DNA from: Verrucomicrobiota bacterium
GTDB lineage: Bacteria > Verrucomicrobiota > Verrucomicrobiia > Verrucomicrobiales > DEV007
Assembly: GCA_963205275.1 (NCBI GenBank)
Contig: CAUJIH010000097.1
Coordinates: forward strand, 1-64,000
Direction: 5' to 3'
DNA: 64,000 nt
Positions 39,670-47,660 of this stretch are shown piece after piece. The number at the start of each line of letters is the position of its first letter. Positions within the stretch are counted from its first letter, which is position 1. The position numbers and the translations under genes are program-made. The notes below the pieces were generated by a model. The model did not search any database and had not been told where the DNA came from. It saw only the letters and a program-made list of their open reading frames with translations.

Positions 39670-40430
39670 CACGGCGTATCGTTCTGATTTGTTTGTTCTG
39701 GGCGCTTCTTTCTCGGGATTCTGTCTTGGCGAAAACAGCGAAGCGCTCGCGTCGAGGACCGAGCCGAAGCTCAGCTTCGCCGAAATCCGAACCTCCAAAA
39801 GGCCCTCCGGAGAATCATCCTGTCGCGACCCTGAAGGACTCGATGGGGAAGGCGGCGGGCGGATTGACCACTTTGTCCGGGCGTTGGGCGGCATCGTCAG
39901 ACGGGAAGGATTGGTGTGCGCAGTCTGTGCCCTTGGTCGATGCCTGGTGCGTATTCGGTCCTGAGATTCGGGAGAAATCGGCACGAGTCGAGGCTCGGGT
40001 GATCGCGCCTGGACAGGGGAGAATATTGTCACGTTTTGGAGTCGGACTGTATGGGAAGAATGGCGTTCAGTGGCGAACTGCCCCTTCTCGCAACGAGATG
40101 GAGTTGATTCGGCGCGGAGCTGTTCTCGCTCGAGTCGAGTTTGCACAGAAGCTAGGGGAGCCTCTACATCTGGAGTTGTCTATGACTCAATCTGGGACGA
40201 AATGGGAAGTCTCGGGGCGTGTTTGGCGCGATCAAGAAGATCGTCCGAAGGAAGCGCTGTTGAGTCATCGGCTCTATGAGGAGGAGTTGGAGGTCCCTCT
40301 CGCTGGTCAGGCGGTGCTGACAGCTGCTGCATTTTCCGGAGAAGCGGTGCAGTTTACCGAAGCAGCGGTCTTTGAGCATCCTGAACCGGTGCCTGAAAAG
40401 AAAAAGGGAGACAGGTCTGATCATCCGTGA
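39666..40430 (+). CDS. Exported hypothetical protein coupled to the ABC permease
   Basis: The ATG at 39666 overlaps the permease stop (ATGA) and gives a signal peptide (IVLICLFWALLSRDSVLA) followed by a Lys/Arg/Pro/Ser-rich linker and then a beta-rich domain of about 180 residues (for example GQGRILSRFGVGLYGKNGVQ). The track's longer start lies inside the permease and is not credible. Coupling suggests it works with the transporter as a periplasmic partner. I do not recognise the family. Confidence 0.7.
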   Translation: MTRRIVLICLFWALLSRDSVLAKTAKRSRRGPSRSSASPKSEPPKGPPENHPVATLKDSMGKAAGGLTTLSGRWAASSDGKDWCAQSVPLVDAWCVFGPEIREKSARVEARVIAPGQGRILSRFGVGLYGKNGVQWRTAPSRNEMELIRRGAVLARVEFAQKLGEPLHLELSMTQSGTKWEVSGRVWRDQEDRPKEALLSHRLYEEELEVPLAGQAVLTAAAFSGEAVQFTEAAVFEHPEPVPEKKKGDRSDHP

Positions 40431-40475
40431 GATTACACTTGCTGGTGAGCGAGAATCGCTTCCATTCTTCGATCG

Positions 40476-41192
40476 ATGAAAGCGGGTATTCGTAAAATCG
40501 TCGTATGTGCCCTGATCGGAATCGCTCTGATTCTGAGCTGGCTAGTGCTGGCCCCCCACCTCTGGATTGCTCTCGACGAGGGGATCTTTCGTTTTTTCAA
40601 TCAATTCATCGATCCACAGTATCCCATGTGGGCCAAAATTTTGGCGCTCCTGAATACGAAGGGCTTTGACTTTGTCATGGCGGGCGTGATGGGCACGCTG
40701 CTAATTCCGGCGATCACTTCCTGTTCGCGACCGGATCGGCGGCGCTACTGGGCGAGCGTGATCCTCTGGATGTTGTTCGCCTTTTTGGTGATCCATCTTC
40801 TATGTAAGCTGACGATTACATATCACCGCCCAAGTCCGACAATCTCGATCGAAGGGGCAAAGCGACTCTCGAAGATCGTCGATATTCCCCATCGAGAAGT
40901 TTCATCTAGGTGCTTCCCCAGCAATCATGGGATCATCTTGATCATCTTTTCCGCTTTCCTGTTTCACTTTTCTCGAAGATGGATTGCGTGGACCAGCGTC
41001 CTGCTGATCATCCTACTCACCGCGCCACGCATCATGGTAGGGGCGCATTGGTTCAGTGATACTTACATGGGTGCCTTAGCTTTTGTGCTACTTACTGTGC
41101 CTTGGTTTCTCGTGCTTCCTTATACCTCGAAGGTGATCGAGGCGATTCAGAGACGACTGGATTCCTTCTTGGACAGGAAAAAGGCGACGTGA
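40476..41192 (+). CDS. PAP2-family membrane phosphatase
   Basis: Six hydrophobic segments carry the three PAP2 motifs: KLTITYHRP (motif 1), FPSNHG (motif 2) and RIMVGAHWFSD (motif 3, with the catalytic His and Asp). Such enzymes dephosphorylate undecaprenyl pyrophosphate, phosphatidate derivatives or lipid A on the periplasmic face. It is the last gene of the plus-strand block. A short imperfect hairpin (CTTGCC...GGCAAG, 41194-41219) overlaps its end but has no T-run. The exact lipid cannot be told. Confidence 0.85.
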   Translation: MKAGIRKIVVCALIGIALILSWLVLAPHLWIALDEGIFRFFNQFIDPQYPMWAKILALLNTKGFDFVMAGVMGTLLIPAITSCSRPDRRRYWASVILWMLFAFLVIHLLCKLTITYHRPSPTISIEGAKRLSKIVDIPHREVSSRCFPSNHGIILIIFSAFLFHFSRRWIAWTSVLLIILLTAPRIMVGAHWFSDTYMGALAFVLLTVPWFLVLPYTSKVIEAIQRRLDSFLDRKKAT

Positions 41193-41683
41193 TCTTGCCT
41201 TTTGTGTAAAAATGGCAAGGAGACTCAGTCAAACTCGAGCAGATCGACTGCCATGGAGGGAGTTCCCAGAACGGAATCAAAGAAAGTGAGCTACTGAGTT
41301 ACGCGACTCTGATTCCACGTAGCCCAGTCGTAATATTGGACGGGATTCTCAATCGGAGACCGAAAGCGGCTGGGGGGATAGGATTCGACTTCTGTAAAAT
41401 CGGAATATTGAGTGCTCTGGCAGTGTTAAGCTGTTCAATAGTGTCATACTGCAATTTCATGTCGGTGCGAAAGGCTTCGGTAGCAAAGCTCGATATTTCA
41501 ACTGAGTTTACCCTTCGTGATCCTTTTCTTCTTACGTCCTTTTCCTAGCGTGCTCTCGATCAGGATTCCAATTTCGAATCCCAATTTTAAATCCGAATCC
41601 GATAAATTGGTCGGGGGAAGGGATCTCCATATTTAAACCTAAAGAGGAAAATGAAAATCTCGACATAACGGCGCTGTGCGGAT
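41193..41683. other. Intergenic region without a supported gene
   Basis: These 491 bases separate the convergent PAP2 and galE genes. The only notable items are the imperfect hairpin CTTGCC...GGCAAG at the left and an AT-rich, locally repetitive part around 41560-41650 (repeated AATCC-like pentamers). The 70-codon plus-strand ORF here has no ribosome-binding site or recognisable pattern. Confidence 0.6.
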
Positions 41684-42664
41684 TCACTCCCGATATCCGT
41701 CTGGATGTTTCAGATGCCAGTTCCAGGCGCTCTGCACGATGGAGCGAAGATCGGGATATCGTGGCGTCCAGCCGAGTTCTTCACGAATTTTCGTGCTATC
41801 GGCGATGAGTGTCGCCGGATCGCCAGCGCGTCGTGGTGCGATTTCTGCCGGGACGGGGTGCCCGGTGACTTCGCGAACGGTTTCGACGACTTCTTTCACA
41901 CTGAAGCCGCTGCCGTTCCCTAGATTGTAGTGCAGAGTCTCTCGCTTCTGAAGTGCTTCGAGCGCGAGAATGTGAGCGGCAGCTAGGTCTTCCACGTGGA
42001 TGTAATCGCGCACGCAAGTCCCGTCAGGAGTCGGGTAGTCGTCACCGAATATTTTGATCGATTCGCGCTTTCCTAGAGCAACCTGTAGAACCAGAGGGAT
42101 CAAGTGTGTCTCGGGATCGTGATCCTCACCTCGCGTCGCCGTGCATCCGGCGGCATTGAAGTAGCGTAGACAGGCGTAACGGAGTCCCTTCGTGCGATGA
42201 GCCCAGTAGAGGATGCGCTCGACGAAGTATTTTGATTCACCATAGGGACTGCCGGGAACGATTTTCTCGTCCGCTGCGATGGGGATGCGAGCGGGATCGT
42301 CGAAGAGATTTGCGGTAGAGGAGAAAATAAAGCGCTGAACGCCTGAATCTACCGCTGCCGAGATGAGATTGAGAGCGTTGCCAACACTCTCACCTAGGTA
42401 TTTAAAGGGATTTTCTACCGACTCGCCCACCAGAGTATAGGCAGCGAAGTGCATGACGGAGTCAGGACGAGTTGAGGACAAAACCTCCTGAACGGCAGCT
42501 CTGTCTCCTAGGTCGATTTGATGAAAATCTGCAGCGGGATTGATCGCTTCGCGGTGTCCTTGGTAAAAATTATCGACGACGACGACTTCATGCCCAGCGG
42601 CCAGCAGGGCATCGACGGCGACACTTCCGATGTATCCGGCTCCGCCGGCGACGAGTACTTTCAT
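41684..42664 (-). CDS. galE: UDP-glucose 4-epimerase
   Basis: An extended SDR that interconverts UDP-glucose and UDP-galactose. The NAD site is [17 protein letters not shown], the region [14 protein letters not shown] is intact, the catalytic Ser and Tyr-Lys lie in FSSTANLF and YGESKYFVE, and LRYFNAAG and [12 protein letters not shown] are typical of GalE. I begin at the ATG at 42664 ([10 protein letters not shown]), since the Rossmann strand starts at the second residue in the family. It supplies galactose units for envelope polysaccharide and converges with the PAP2 gene. Confidence 0.93.
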   Translation of the reverse strand: MKVLVAGGAGYIGSVAVDALLAAGHEVVVVDNFYQGHREAINPAADFHQIDLGDRAAVQEVLSSTRPDSVMHFAAYTLVGESVENPFKYLGESVGNALNLISAAVDSGVQRFIFSSTANLFDDPARIPIAADEKIVPGSPYGESKYFVERILYWAHRTKGLRYACLRYFNAAGCTATRGEDHDPETHLIPLVLQVALGKRESIKIFGDDYPTPDGTCVRDYIHVEDLAAAHILALEALQKRETLHYNLGNGSGFSVKEVVETVREVTGHPVPAEIAPRRAGDPATLIADSTKIREELGWTPRYPDLRSIVQSAWNWHLKHPDGYRE

Positions 42665-42742
42665 GAGAAATCGAGGGTAGAGCGGATGTGGAGTATCTAA
42701 CAGCATTAGATACTTTTCATCATCTAGGGGCGAAAGAATGAC

Positions 42743-43714
42743 TTAAACAAGTACGGGAGCTTCCGCTGGGCGGAATACGATCAGGCCCATATTACTTCGC
42801 TTCTCCGTTAGATAGCCGGAGATTCGGGTATCGACGACACAGCAGCGCCCCTTGCTCTTGGTCGAAGTGGCATGCATGAATCGGCAGGTGGCTCCATCGC
42901 GAACTGCTAGACCGACGTGCGAGGTATATCCACCTGGATCATCGCTGGCAACTGCCAGCACATCGCCATCCTGGAGTTTCGATTCGATTCCGGCGACCTT
43001 GCTTTTCGGGATGTAAGTAACAGGTAGGTCGGAGACTCGACGTTCGATTTTCGCCATTTCCGGAACTAGGGAAGGATCGTTGCGAAGATAGCGATAGCTT
43101 TTCCAAGCGGACTGCATCTCACGCACATTGCGATGAACAGGGGTGCCTCCTAGGCTAGCGGTGGGATTGACCCCGAGTCCCCGGCTCTGATTGTTGGCAA
43201 AGACTTCTTCCAGATGATGCATACGGCTAAGGTAGGAGCCATCGCAGACGCCATTCCGGTAGCGTTCCAATTCGATATAGCGAAGGTAAGTTTCGCGATT
43301 CCAGTGAGACGATGGATTCTTGATCATCCTCGAAAAGGCGAGCGATGCTTCGTAGAAGGTCCAGCAGTCGAGCATGTTGAAATTGACGGAGGGAGACTCG
43401 ATTTTGTCATCGATTTCCAAGGTGTAGTTTCCGTAAGGAGTGCCGCAGAGGGCTTTGCCAACCGTCGCCGTGCGTTTTCCGATGGGCAGGCTAGCCCAAT
43501 TTTCCTTGCTAGCTCGTTCACAGAGAACCTTGAATTTCTGCTCTCCTTTGAAAACCGTGCCCCAAGGGAGTTTGGGTGATCGGACGCTCAGGGAGGCCGG
43601 AGTTTCCACCGCGACAGTTTTACAGTGAGGAAAAAACAGGAGAGATCCCGCTCCGCCGAAGGCGTAGAGAAACCGACGTCGGGAATGGGATTCTTCAGAT
43701 GAAAAAGGTGACAT
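42743..43714 (-). CDS. DUF1460 family protein (NlpC/P60-like amidase fold), exported
   Basis: The core matches DUF1460, a papain-like fold related to cell-wall amidases: LDCWTFYEASLAFSRM gives the catalytic cysteine, SHVGLAVRDG the histidine, and YLSRMHHLEEVF and GYLTEKRSNMGLIVFRP are other hallmarks. N-terminally SRRRFLYAFGGAGSLLFFPHC looks like a signal with a twin-arginine-like start and a cysteine near the cleavage region, so it may be a lipoprotein. I use the ATG at 43714, which puts this signal at the start. The first hairpin repeat lies about 120 bases upstream. Confidence 0.82.
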   Translation of the reverse strand: MSPFSSEESHSRRRFLYAFGGAGSLLFFPHCKTVAVETPASLSVRSPKLPWGTVFKGEQKFKVLCERASKENWASLPIGKRTATVGKALCGTPYGNYTLEIDDKIESPSVNFNMLDCWTFYEASLAFSRMIKNPSSHWNRETYLRYIELERYRNGVCDGSYLSRMHHLEEVFANNQSRGLGVNPTASLGGTPVHRNVREMQSAWKSYRYLRNDPSLVPEMAKIERRVSDLPVTYIPKSKVAGIESKLQDGDVLAVASDDPGGYTSHVGLAVRDGATCRFMHATSTKSKGRCCVVDTRISGYLTEKRSNMGLIVFRPAEAPVLV

Positions 43715-43836
43715 GAGGACGAAAGGCTGAAAAAAGAGAAATAATTCGGATAATTTAACAGATGATTGACTCGATTTCAAGTATTCGGCCCCTTCGTCGG
43801 GTTCCTCTCGCCTCGATAGGAGATGTGGGAGCGTAT

Positions 43837-43953
43837 GAGATTTTTATCCACGGATTTCACGGATGAACGCAGATTTTTTTAGACTCTTATCTGCGAAAAT
43901 CTGCGTAATCTGTGGATACCTAAAATCGCCTGCCCCTTTTCTGTGCGGTCTGC
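43837..43953. repeat. Dispersed hairpin repeat, copy 1
   Basis: A roughly 115-bp element built of an imperfect palindrome: ATCCACGGATTTCACGG on the left answers GTAATCTGTGGAT on the right, around a T-rich centre (ATTTTTTTAGACTC). It is followed by a conserved tail (AAAATCGCCTG..CCTTTTCTG). Copies 2 and 3 at 44.45 and 49.82 kb share stem, centre and tail. It ends three bases before the HicB stop codon. Confidence 0.85.
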
Positions 43954-43956
43954 TAT

Positions 43957-44163
43957 CTAAACAGTAACTAACTGAGTACCTACATACTCCGACTCCATTT
44001 CTGGCTCTCCATCTTCGAGAAGCATGGAGATGACCTCTTGAAGGTTGGCCCGCAATTCATCAAGGCTCTCTCCTTGAGTGTGAGATCCAGAGAATCTAGG
44101 CACAAAACCGACAAAAAGTCCGGTCTCGGGACATTTTTCGACGACGGCAGTAAAGGCTCTCAT
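43957..44163 (-). CDS. HicB-like antitoxin, orphan
   Basis: These 68 residues form a HicB-type partial RNase-H fold: FTAVVEKCPETGLFVGFVPRF then SHTQGESLDELRANLQEVI, which are the two family signature parts. HicB proteins neutralise HicA mRNA interferases and bind DNA. No hicA-like ORF is present on either side. An upstream AGGGGA supports the start. It stands between two copies of the hairpin repeat, so it may be a solitary leftover or act on a HicA elsewhere. Confidence 0.8.
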   Translation of the reverse strand: MRAFTAVVEKCPETGLFVGFVPRFSGSHTQGESLDELRANLQEVISMLLEDGEPEMESEYVGTQLVTV

Positions 44164-44446
44164 GCTGATCCCCTACACTATAGAATACGAGTGGCGACTT
44201 CTTACCAAACACTGATTCAGTGACCAGTCGCGAAGCAAAGCAAGCAGTCACTTTTACCAAGGGATTTGGCACCTACGAACGCGTTGTGCGCAACTCCACG
44301 ATTCCGATAAAGGAATTCCTTCACTTTTTCTGCGCCAAGATCCTCTTTTGTTCCGTCGCGGTCTGCTCGGGGAGGCTCGTGACGGTGGATGACTCTCTAG
44401 ATCCGTCTACCAACTGAAATTTGCAATACCTCAGAGTCCTTGCGCG

Positions 44447-44550
44447 ACAGATTTCACAGATTTCACAGATTTTTTTAGACTCCTATCTGCGGAAATCTGT
44501 GTAATCTGTGGATCGATAAAATCGCCTGTCCTTTTTCTGCACCATTCTGC
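44447..44550. repeat. Dispersed hairpin repeat, copy 2
   Basis: Same family as copies 1 and 3: right arm ATCTGTGTAATCTGTGGAT, T-rich centre TTTTTTTAGACTCC and tail ATAAAATCGCCTGTCC. The left arm is shorter and carries a duplicated ATTTCACAG. It lies in an otherwise empty region (44164-44638) between the HicB gene and the regulator of the GTPase island; I see no gene there. Confidence 0.83.
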
Positions 44551-44638
44551 GGATGATGCATTCATTGCTCATCTTACGCTGATTTTAAGAGCAATATCGA
44601 ATATCTCACGCCTCGATAGTATATAGGGTGACTAGCCT

Positions 44639-45022
44639 CTACTCCGAGTCAGACTGATTTTCTGATTCAACAGGGTCTGGTTTGGCAGGTAACCCTGTCT
44701 GCTCGCTTTGGTAGGCCTGACGAACGAGGGACACGATCCAATCGGTTACGATTTGGCCTTCTGAGAGTGCCACGCGCGACCAAGCATCGAACTCTTTCGG
44801 ACTGATTTTTAGAACGATATGAGAGAGATCGAGCTTGCGAAGCTTTTTCTCATCAAGGCGCATCAGACCCTCGATAATCAGCAGCGCCTTGGCAGGGATG
44901 TCTATGCTGGAGGAGAGCCAGTTCGTGACCGTTTTCACGCTGACACCACACTCCTTCGCAAGCCAATCGCGCCCGCGTTTGGGATCGTCCACCCATGCCT
45001 TGATTACCTTCTTGTTGGGCAT
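44639..45022 (-). CDS. HTH repressor-like regulator of the GTPase island
   Basis: The 127-residue protein has a helix-turn-helix at about residues 16-37 (DWLAKECGVSVKTVTNWL) like Cro/CI-type repressors. Its second half, LKISPKEFDAWSRVALSE and VTDWIVSLVRQAY, resembles a ribbon-helix-helix-type segment. The tail is acidic and disordered. It faces a small plus-strand gene across 91 bases carrying three matching palindromes, so it most likely represses that promoter and its own. Related phage-like regulators are common, but no phage genes are nearby. Confidence 0.75.
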   Translation of the reverse strand: MPNKKVIKAWVDDPKRGRDWLAKECGVSVKTVTNWLSSSIDIPAKALLIIEGLMRLDEKKLRKLDLSHIVLKISPKEFDAWSRVALSEGQIVTDWIVSLVRQAYQSEQTGLPAKPDPVESENQSDSE

Positions 45023-45032
45023 GACAGAACTC

Positions 45033-45048
45033 TTCCCGATTTCGGGAA
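45033..45048. promoter_or_regulatory. Operator 1 of the divergent regulator region
   Basis: TTCCCGATTTCGGGAA is a palindrome with perfect seven-base arms around TT, ten bases from the repressor start codon. It shares the CCCGAtt core with two further sites in the same 91-base gap. Confidence 0.7.
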
Positions 45049-45063
45049 AAATGCAAGCTTTCT

Positions 45064-45075
45064 CCCGATTCCGGG
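45064..45075. promoter_or_regulatory. Operator 2 of the divergent regulator region
   Basis: CCCGATTCCGGG is the weakest of the three sites (one mismatch in the arms). It lies directly before the -35 element of the plus-strand promoter. Confidence 0.6.
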
Positions 45076-45103
45076 TTTACAATCCCGATTGTCGGGATAA
45101 TAT
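45076..45103 (+). promoter_or_regulatory. Promoter with embedded operator 3
   Basis: A TTTACA -35 and a TAATAT -10 are separated by 16 bases. Operator 3 (ATCCCGATTGTCGGGAT, 45082-45098, perfect seven-base arms around TTG) fills the spacer, so a repressor bound there would block RNA polymerase. The ATG of the small plus-strand gene follows about 10 bases downstream, so the transcript would be nearly leaderless. Confidence 0.65.
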
Positions 45104-45113
45104 CAAAACAACT

Positions 45114-45338
45114 ATGGAAACTGAATTGTTCGATTTGCCGATTCCCATGAAGGGACTCACGCCTCAGGAGATTGCCTGGATGGCGGTCAAGAGTTCAGAT
45201 TCTGGTAAAAGCACCAGCGAGGTGGTGCGGGATCTGGTGAGGCAAGAAGTCGCCCGCCTCGAATCCGAACAGGAGGCGGAGTCATCATCTGAGTCATCCG
45301 TAGCCGAATCACAGCCCGAATCGTGTCAAGATCAGTAG
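45114..45338 (+). CDS. Small RHH-like protein at the head of the GTPase island
   Basis: 74 residues from the ATG at 45114 (the track's ORF begins far upstream, across the operators). The core LTPQEIAWMAVKSSDSGKS and SEVVRDLVRQEVARLE follows a ribbon-helix-helix rhythm and resembles the second half of the divergent repressor. The tail is Glu/Ser/Gln-rich like the repressor's. It could be a second regulator or an antitoxin. The dynamin-like gene starts 107 bases later on the same strand and may share its transcript. Confidence 0.65.
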   Translation: METELFDLPIPMKGLTPQEIAWMAVKSSDSGKSTSEVVRDLVRQEVARLESEQEAESSSESSVAESQPESCQDQ

Positions 45339-45445
45339 CCGACGAAGGGCTGAATCAGCCAATACCACGCGGAAATCGCTGAGAACGACAGCCGTTTTCC
45401 CAATCTTTATTTTTACAAACTCTTTAGACAAAAAATCGCTCACCC

Positions 45446-47617
45446 ATGAGTCGCACCCATACCATACAAGCCATCATCGACGCACGCCAACCCATGGCGA
45501 AAAAGGCAGCCGAAGCCGACAAGGCACTCTACCAAATCGAAGGAGAAATCCGAAAGTTCAAGGAATTCATCCCTCGTTTCACAGAGAATCTCGATCCGGA
45601 AGCCGTAGCAGAACTCAAGGCTCTCTATCCCGCCATCGACCAATTGCTGACTCGACTGTCGGAAGAAAAAGAGAGAATCGGCCTGCTCGCCCAACGCTTT
45701 TCCCGCAGAACGTTGAATATCGGTGTCGTCGGCCCTGCCAGAAACGGAAAAAGCACCCTGCTCCAACAAATCACCGGATTGACGCCCGAGGAAATCCCTT
45801 CGGGCAACAAAGGGCACCTCACAGGAGCGCCTTCTTTCATCTATCACCGGGATTCGGACATCACAGAAGGGGAATTGCACTTCTTCACCGAATCCGAGTT
45901 TCTCAAGGATGTCGTCGCACCTTATTATCGTGAACTCAATTGGCTGGGGAGTGCGCCGTCTAGTCTGGATGCCTTTCGGCGCGCAAATTTGGTGAACGAA
46001 GCGGGAAACGATGCCACCAAGAGCAAGATTTTCGAAAAATTATTGGAAACTCGAGATGCCCTCGACTCTTTTCGGCAATACTTCGGACAAGGTCAAAAAG
46101 TCATTCCAAAGGAGGAAATTCGCGAATGGATCGCCCAAGAAGGCGTCGCCGAACCTGGTCAAGCACCGCCAAAACTTCACAAATGGCGTGCAGTGAAATA
46201 TGCGAATATCCACTGCCGCTTCAGCCAAGAAGATGTGGGGAACATTTCTGTTTCAGACACCCCCGGCCTAGGTGACTTCATCAGCGGTGCCGAGGAGCGG
46301 CTCGCCGAGATGGTGGGGCGTGATTTGGACGCAGCACTATTCGTCAGAATGCCCAGTCCACATGGTCCCATTGTCTCACCCCCTGATACCAACCTTTATA
46401 CCCTGATCTCAAAGGCGATCACCGAGTTGACGCCCAAGGACTGGACCTATTATATCATCAACAAGACGGCGGAAAACGCAGGGAATCTCGATCACTTCGA
46501 GGCTGATTTACAAGATAAACGCATCCATACCAGAACTCGTCACCGCGTCGATTGCTCGAACACTGGTGAAACCCTGACGGCACTCGATGAAATCCTGAGC
46601 GACATCGCCAGCAATTTGGGCACACTCGACCAGCGGCTCTTCAAGCTTCGCATGGATAGGCTAGGGGAGCTGAAGACCGAGATCCTTTCGCTCGCTGAAC
46701 GGGCGACAAGGGTCCTGCCCAAAGCAGGCAAGCTCCAGCCAGATGAGGCCCTTTTCGATAAGCTCTTTGACGAGGCATGGCTCAACTTGGGACTCAAATC
46801 AAAACAACAGGTCGATGTCCTCCGCGAAAAGAGGAATCTTGATGAACCTCGTTTTCTCGCGGCTCTGGAGGAGGTTTTCAGTACCTTAGAAAAAGGCCCC
46901 GATCTGCCGGACGAACAGGAGGTCAATAGACAATCCGCCGCCCAGGGGCTGATGCACTGGCACGCCCATAAGATGAACGAACTGCGCGCCGAGATCGCTC
47001 GTGCGTTTCAATCGATCGACAAGGTCCTACAGGCTTTGTTTGACGAAATGCGCGAGAACGCGCTCGATGCCCTACACGCTGAGGACGGTGGAAAACTAGC
47101 TCGTTTGTCCAATGGCGATGATCCGTGGGAAGCCTTGAAGCGCTCTTGGGAGGGATTGGAACAAGGTGACACGATGATAGAGGCCATCGACATGCTGCTG
47201 ACCTCCGGGTTGTCATTTCGAGGATTCATCCAGCCGAGAGTGCGCACAAGTCTCGACGTGCTAGACCCCGATATGCCGGAGTCGAAACACTACCATCACT
47301 CATCAGCTGACAAACCAATCGACTCAATCGAGAAGCTGGAACTCGCCTGGCGCAGTGCTGTGTCTAGCTGCGAAGGAGTAATCAAAGAGATGGCAGCCGA
47401 ACCCAGCATGGCTCTATTCGCCGCCGCCGCCGATTTTCGAGGCGCTATCCTCCATACGCGCGGGGACAGGGCCCGAGATGCTTGGAAATTATTTTATCGC
47501 CAGAATAGAGCCGATGTCTGGGAGGAAGAATTCACCCAACTGGAGGCCGACAGTCGTCGGCGTCGTGAGTGGGAAAATGCAGTGAAACAATTGCAAGCAT
47601 CTGCCTCGGTATTTTGA
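45446..47617 (+). CDS. Dynamin-like large GTPase
   Basis: The 723-residue protein has an N-terminal helical region, a GTPase domain with P-loop GPARNGKSTLL (about residue 96), G3 SVSDTPGLGDF (about 270) and a G4-like INKTAENAGN (about 338), and then ~350 residues of mainly helical sequence that fits a dynamin-type stalk. The insertion of about 130 residues between switch I and G3 is longer than usual. No membrane segment is evident. Bacterial dynamins bind membranes in repair, vesicle or phage-defence roles. It is followed after 43 bases by another GTPase gene, so a joint GTPase machine is likely. Confidence 0.8.
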   Translation: MSRTHTIQAIIDARQPMAKKAAEADKALYQIEGEIRKFKEFIPRFTENLDPEAVAELKALYPAIDQLLTRLSEEKERIGLLAQRFSRRTLNIGVVGPARNGKSTLLQQITGLTPEEIPSGNKGHLTGAPSFIYHRDSDITEGELHFFTESEFLKDVVAPYYRELNWLGSAPSSLDAFRRANLVNEAGNDATKSKIFEKLLETRDALDSFRQYFGQGQKVIPKEEIREWIAQEGVAEPGQAPPKLHKWRAVKYANIHCRFSQEDVGNISVSDTPGLGDFISGAEERLAEMVGRDLDAALFVRMPSPHGPIVSPPDTNLYTLISKAITELTPKDWTYYIINKTAENAGNLDHFEADLQDKRIHTRTRHRVDCSNTGETLTALDEILSDIASNLGTLDQRLFKLRMDRLGELKTEILSLAERATRVLPKAGKLQPDEALFDKLFDEAWLNLGLKSKQQVDVLREKRNLDEPRFLAALEEVFSTLEKGPDLPDEQEVNRQSAAQGLMHWHAHKMNELRAEIARAFQSIDKVLQALFDEMRENALDALHAEDGGKLARLSNGDDPWEALKRSWEGLEQGDTMIEAIDMLLTSGLSFRGFIQPRVRTSLDVLDPDMPESKHYHHSSADKPIDSIEKLELAWRSAVSSCEGVIKEMAAEPSMALFAAAADFRGAILHTRGDRARDAWKLFYRQNRADVWEEEFTQLEADSRRRREWENAVKQLQASASVF

Positions 47618-47660
47618 GAACTCAAACCCATTTTCAAACGAAGTATTACACGATCCTTTT

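Noticed and set aside
41194-41219. Hairpin as terminator of the PAP2 gene
   Set aside because: The stem is interrupted and no T-run follows, so only a weak claim is possible.
41336-41548. 70-codon plus-strand ORF
   Set aside because: No ribosome-binding site, no pattern and biased composition; treated as intergenic.
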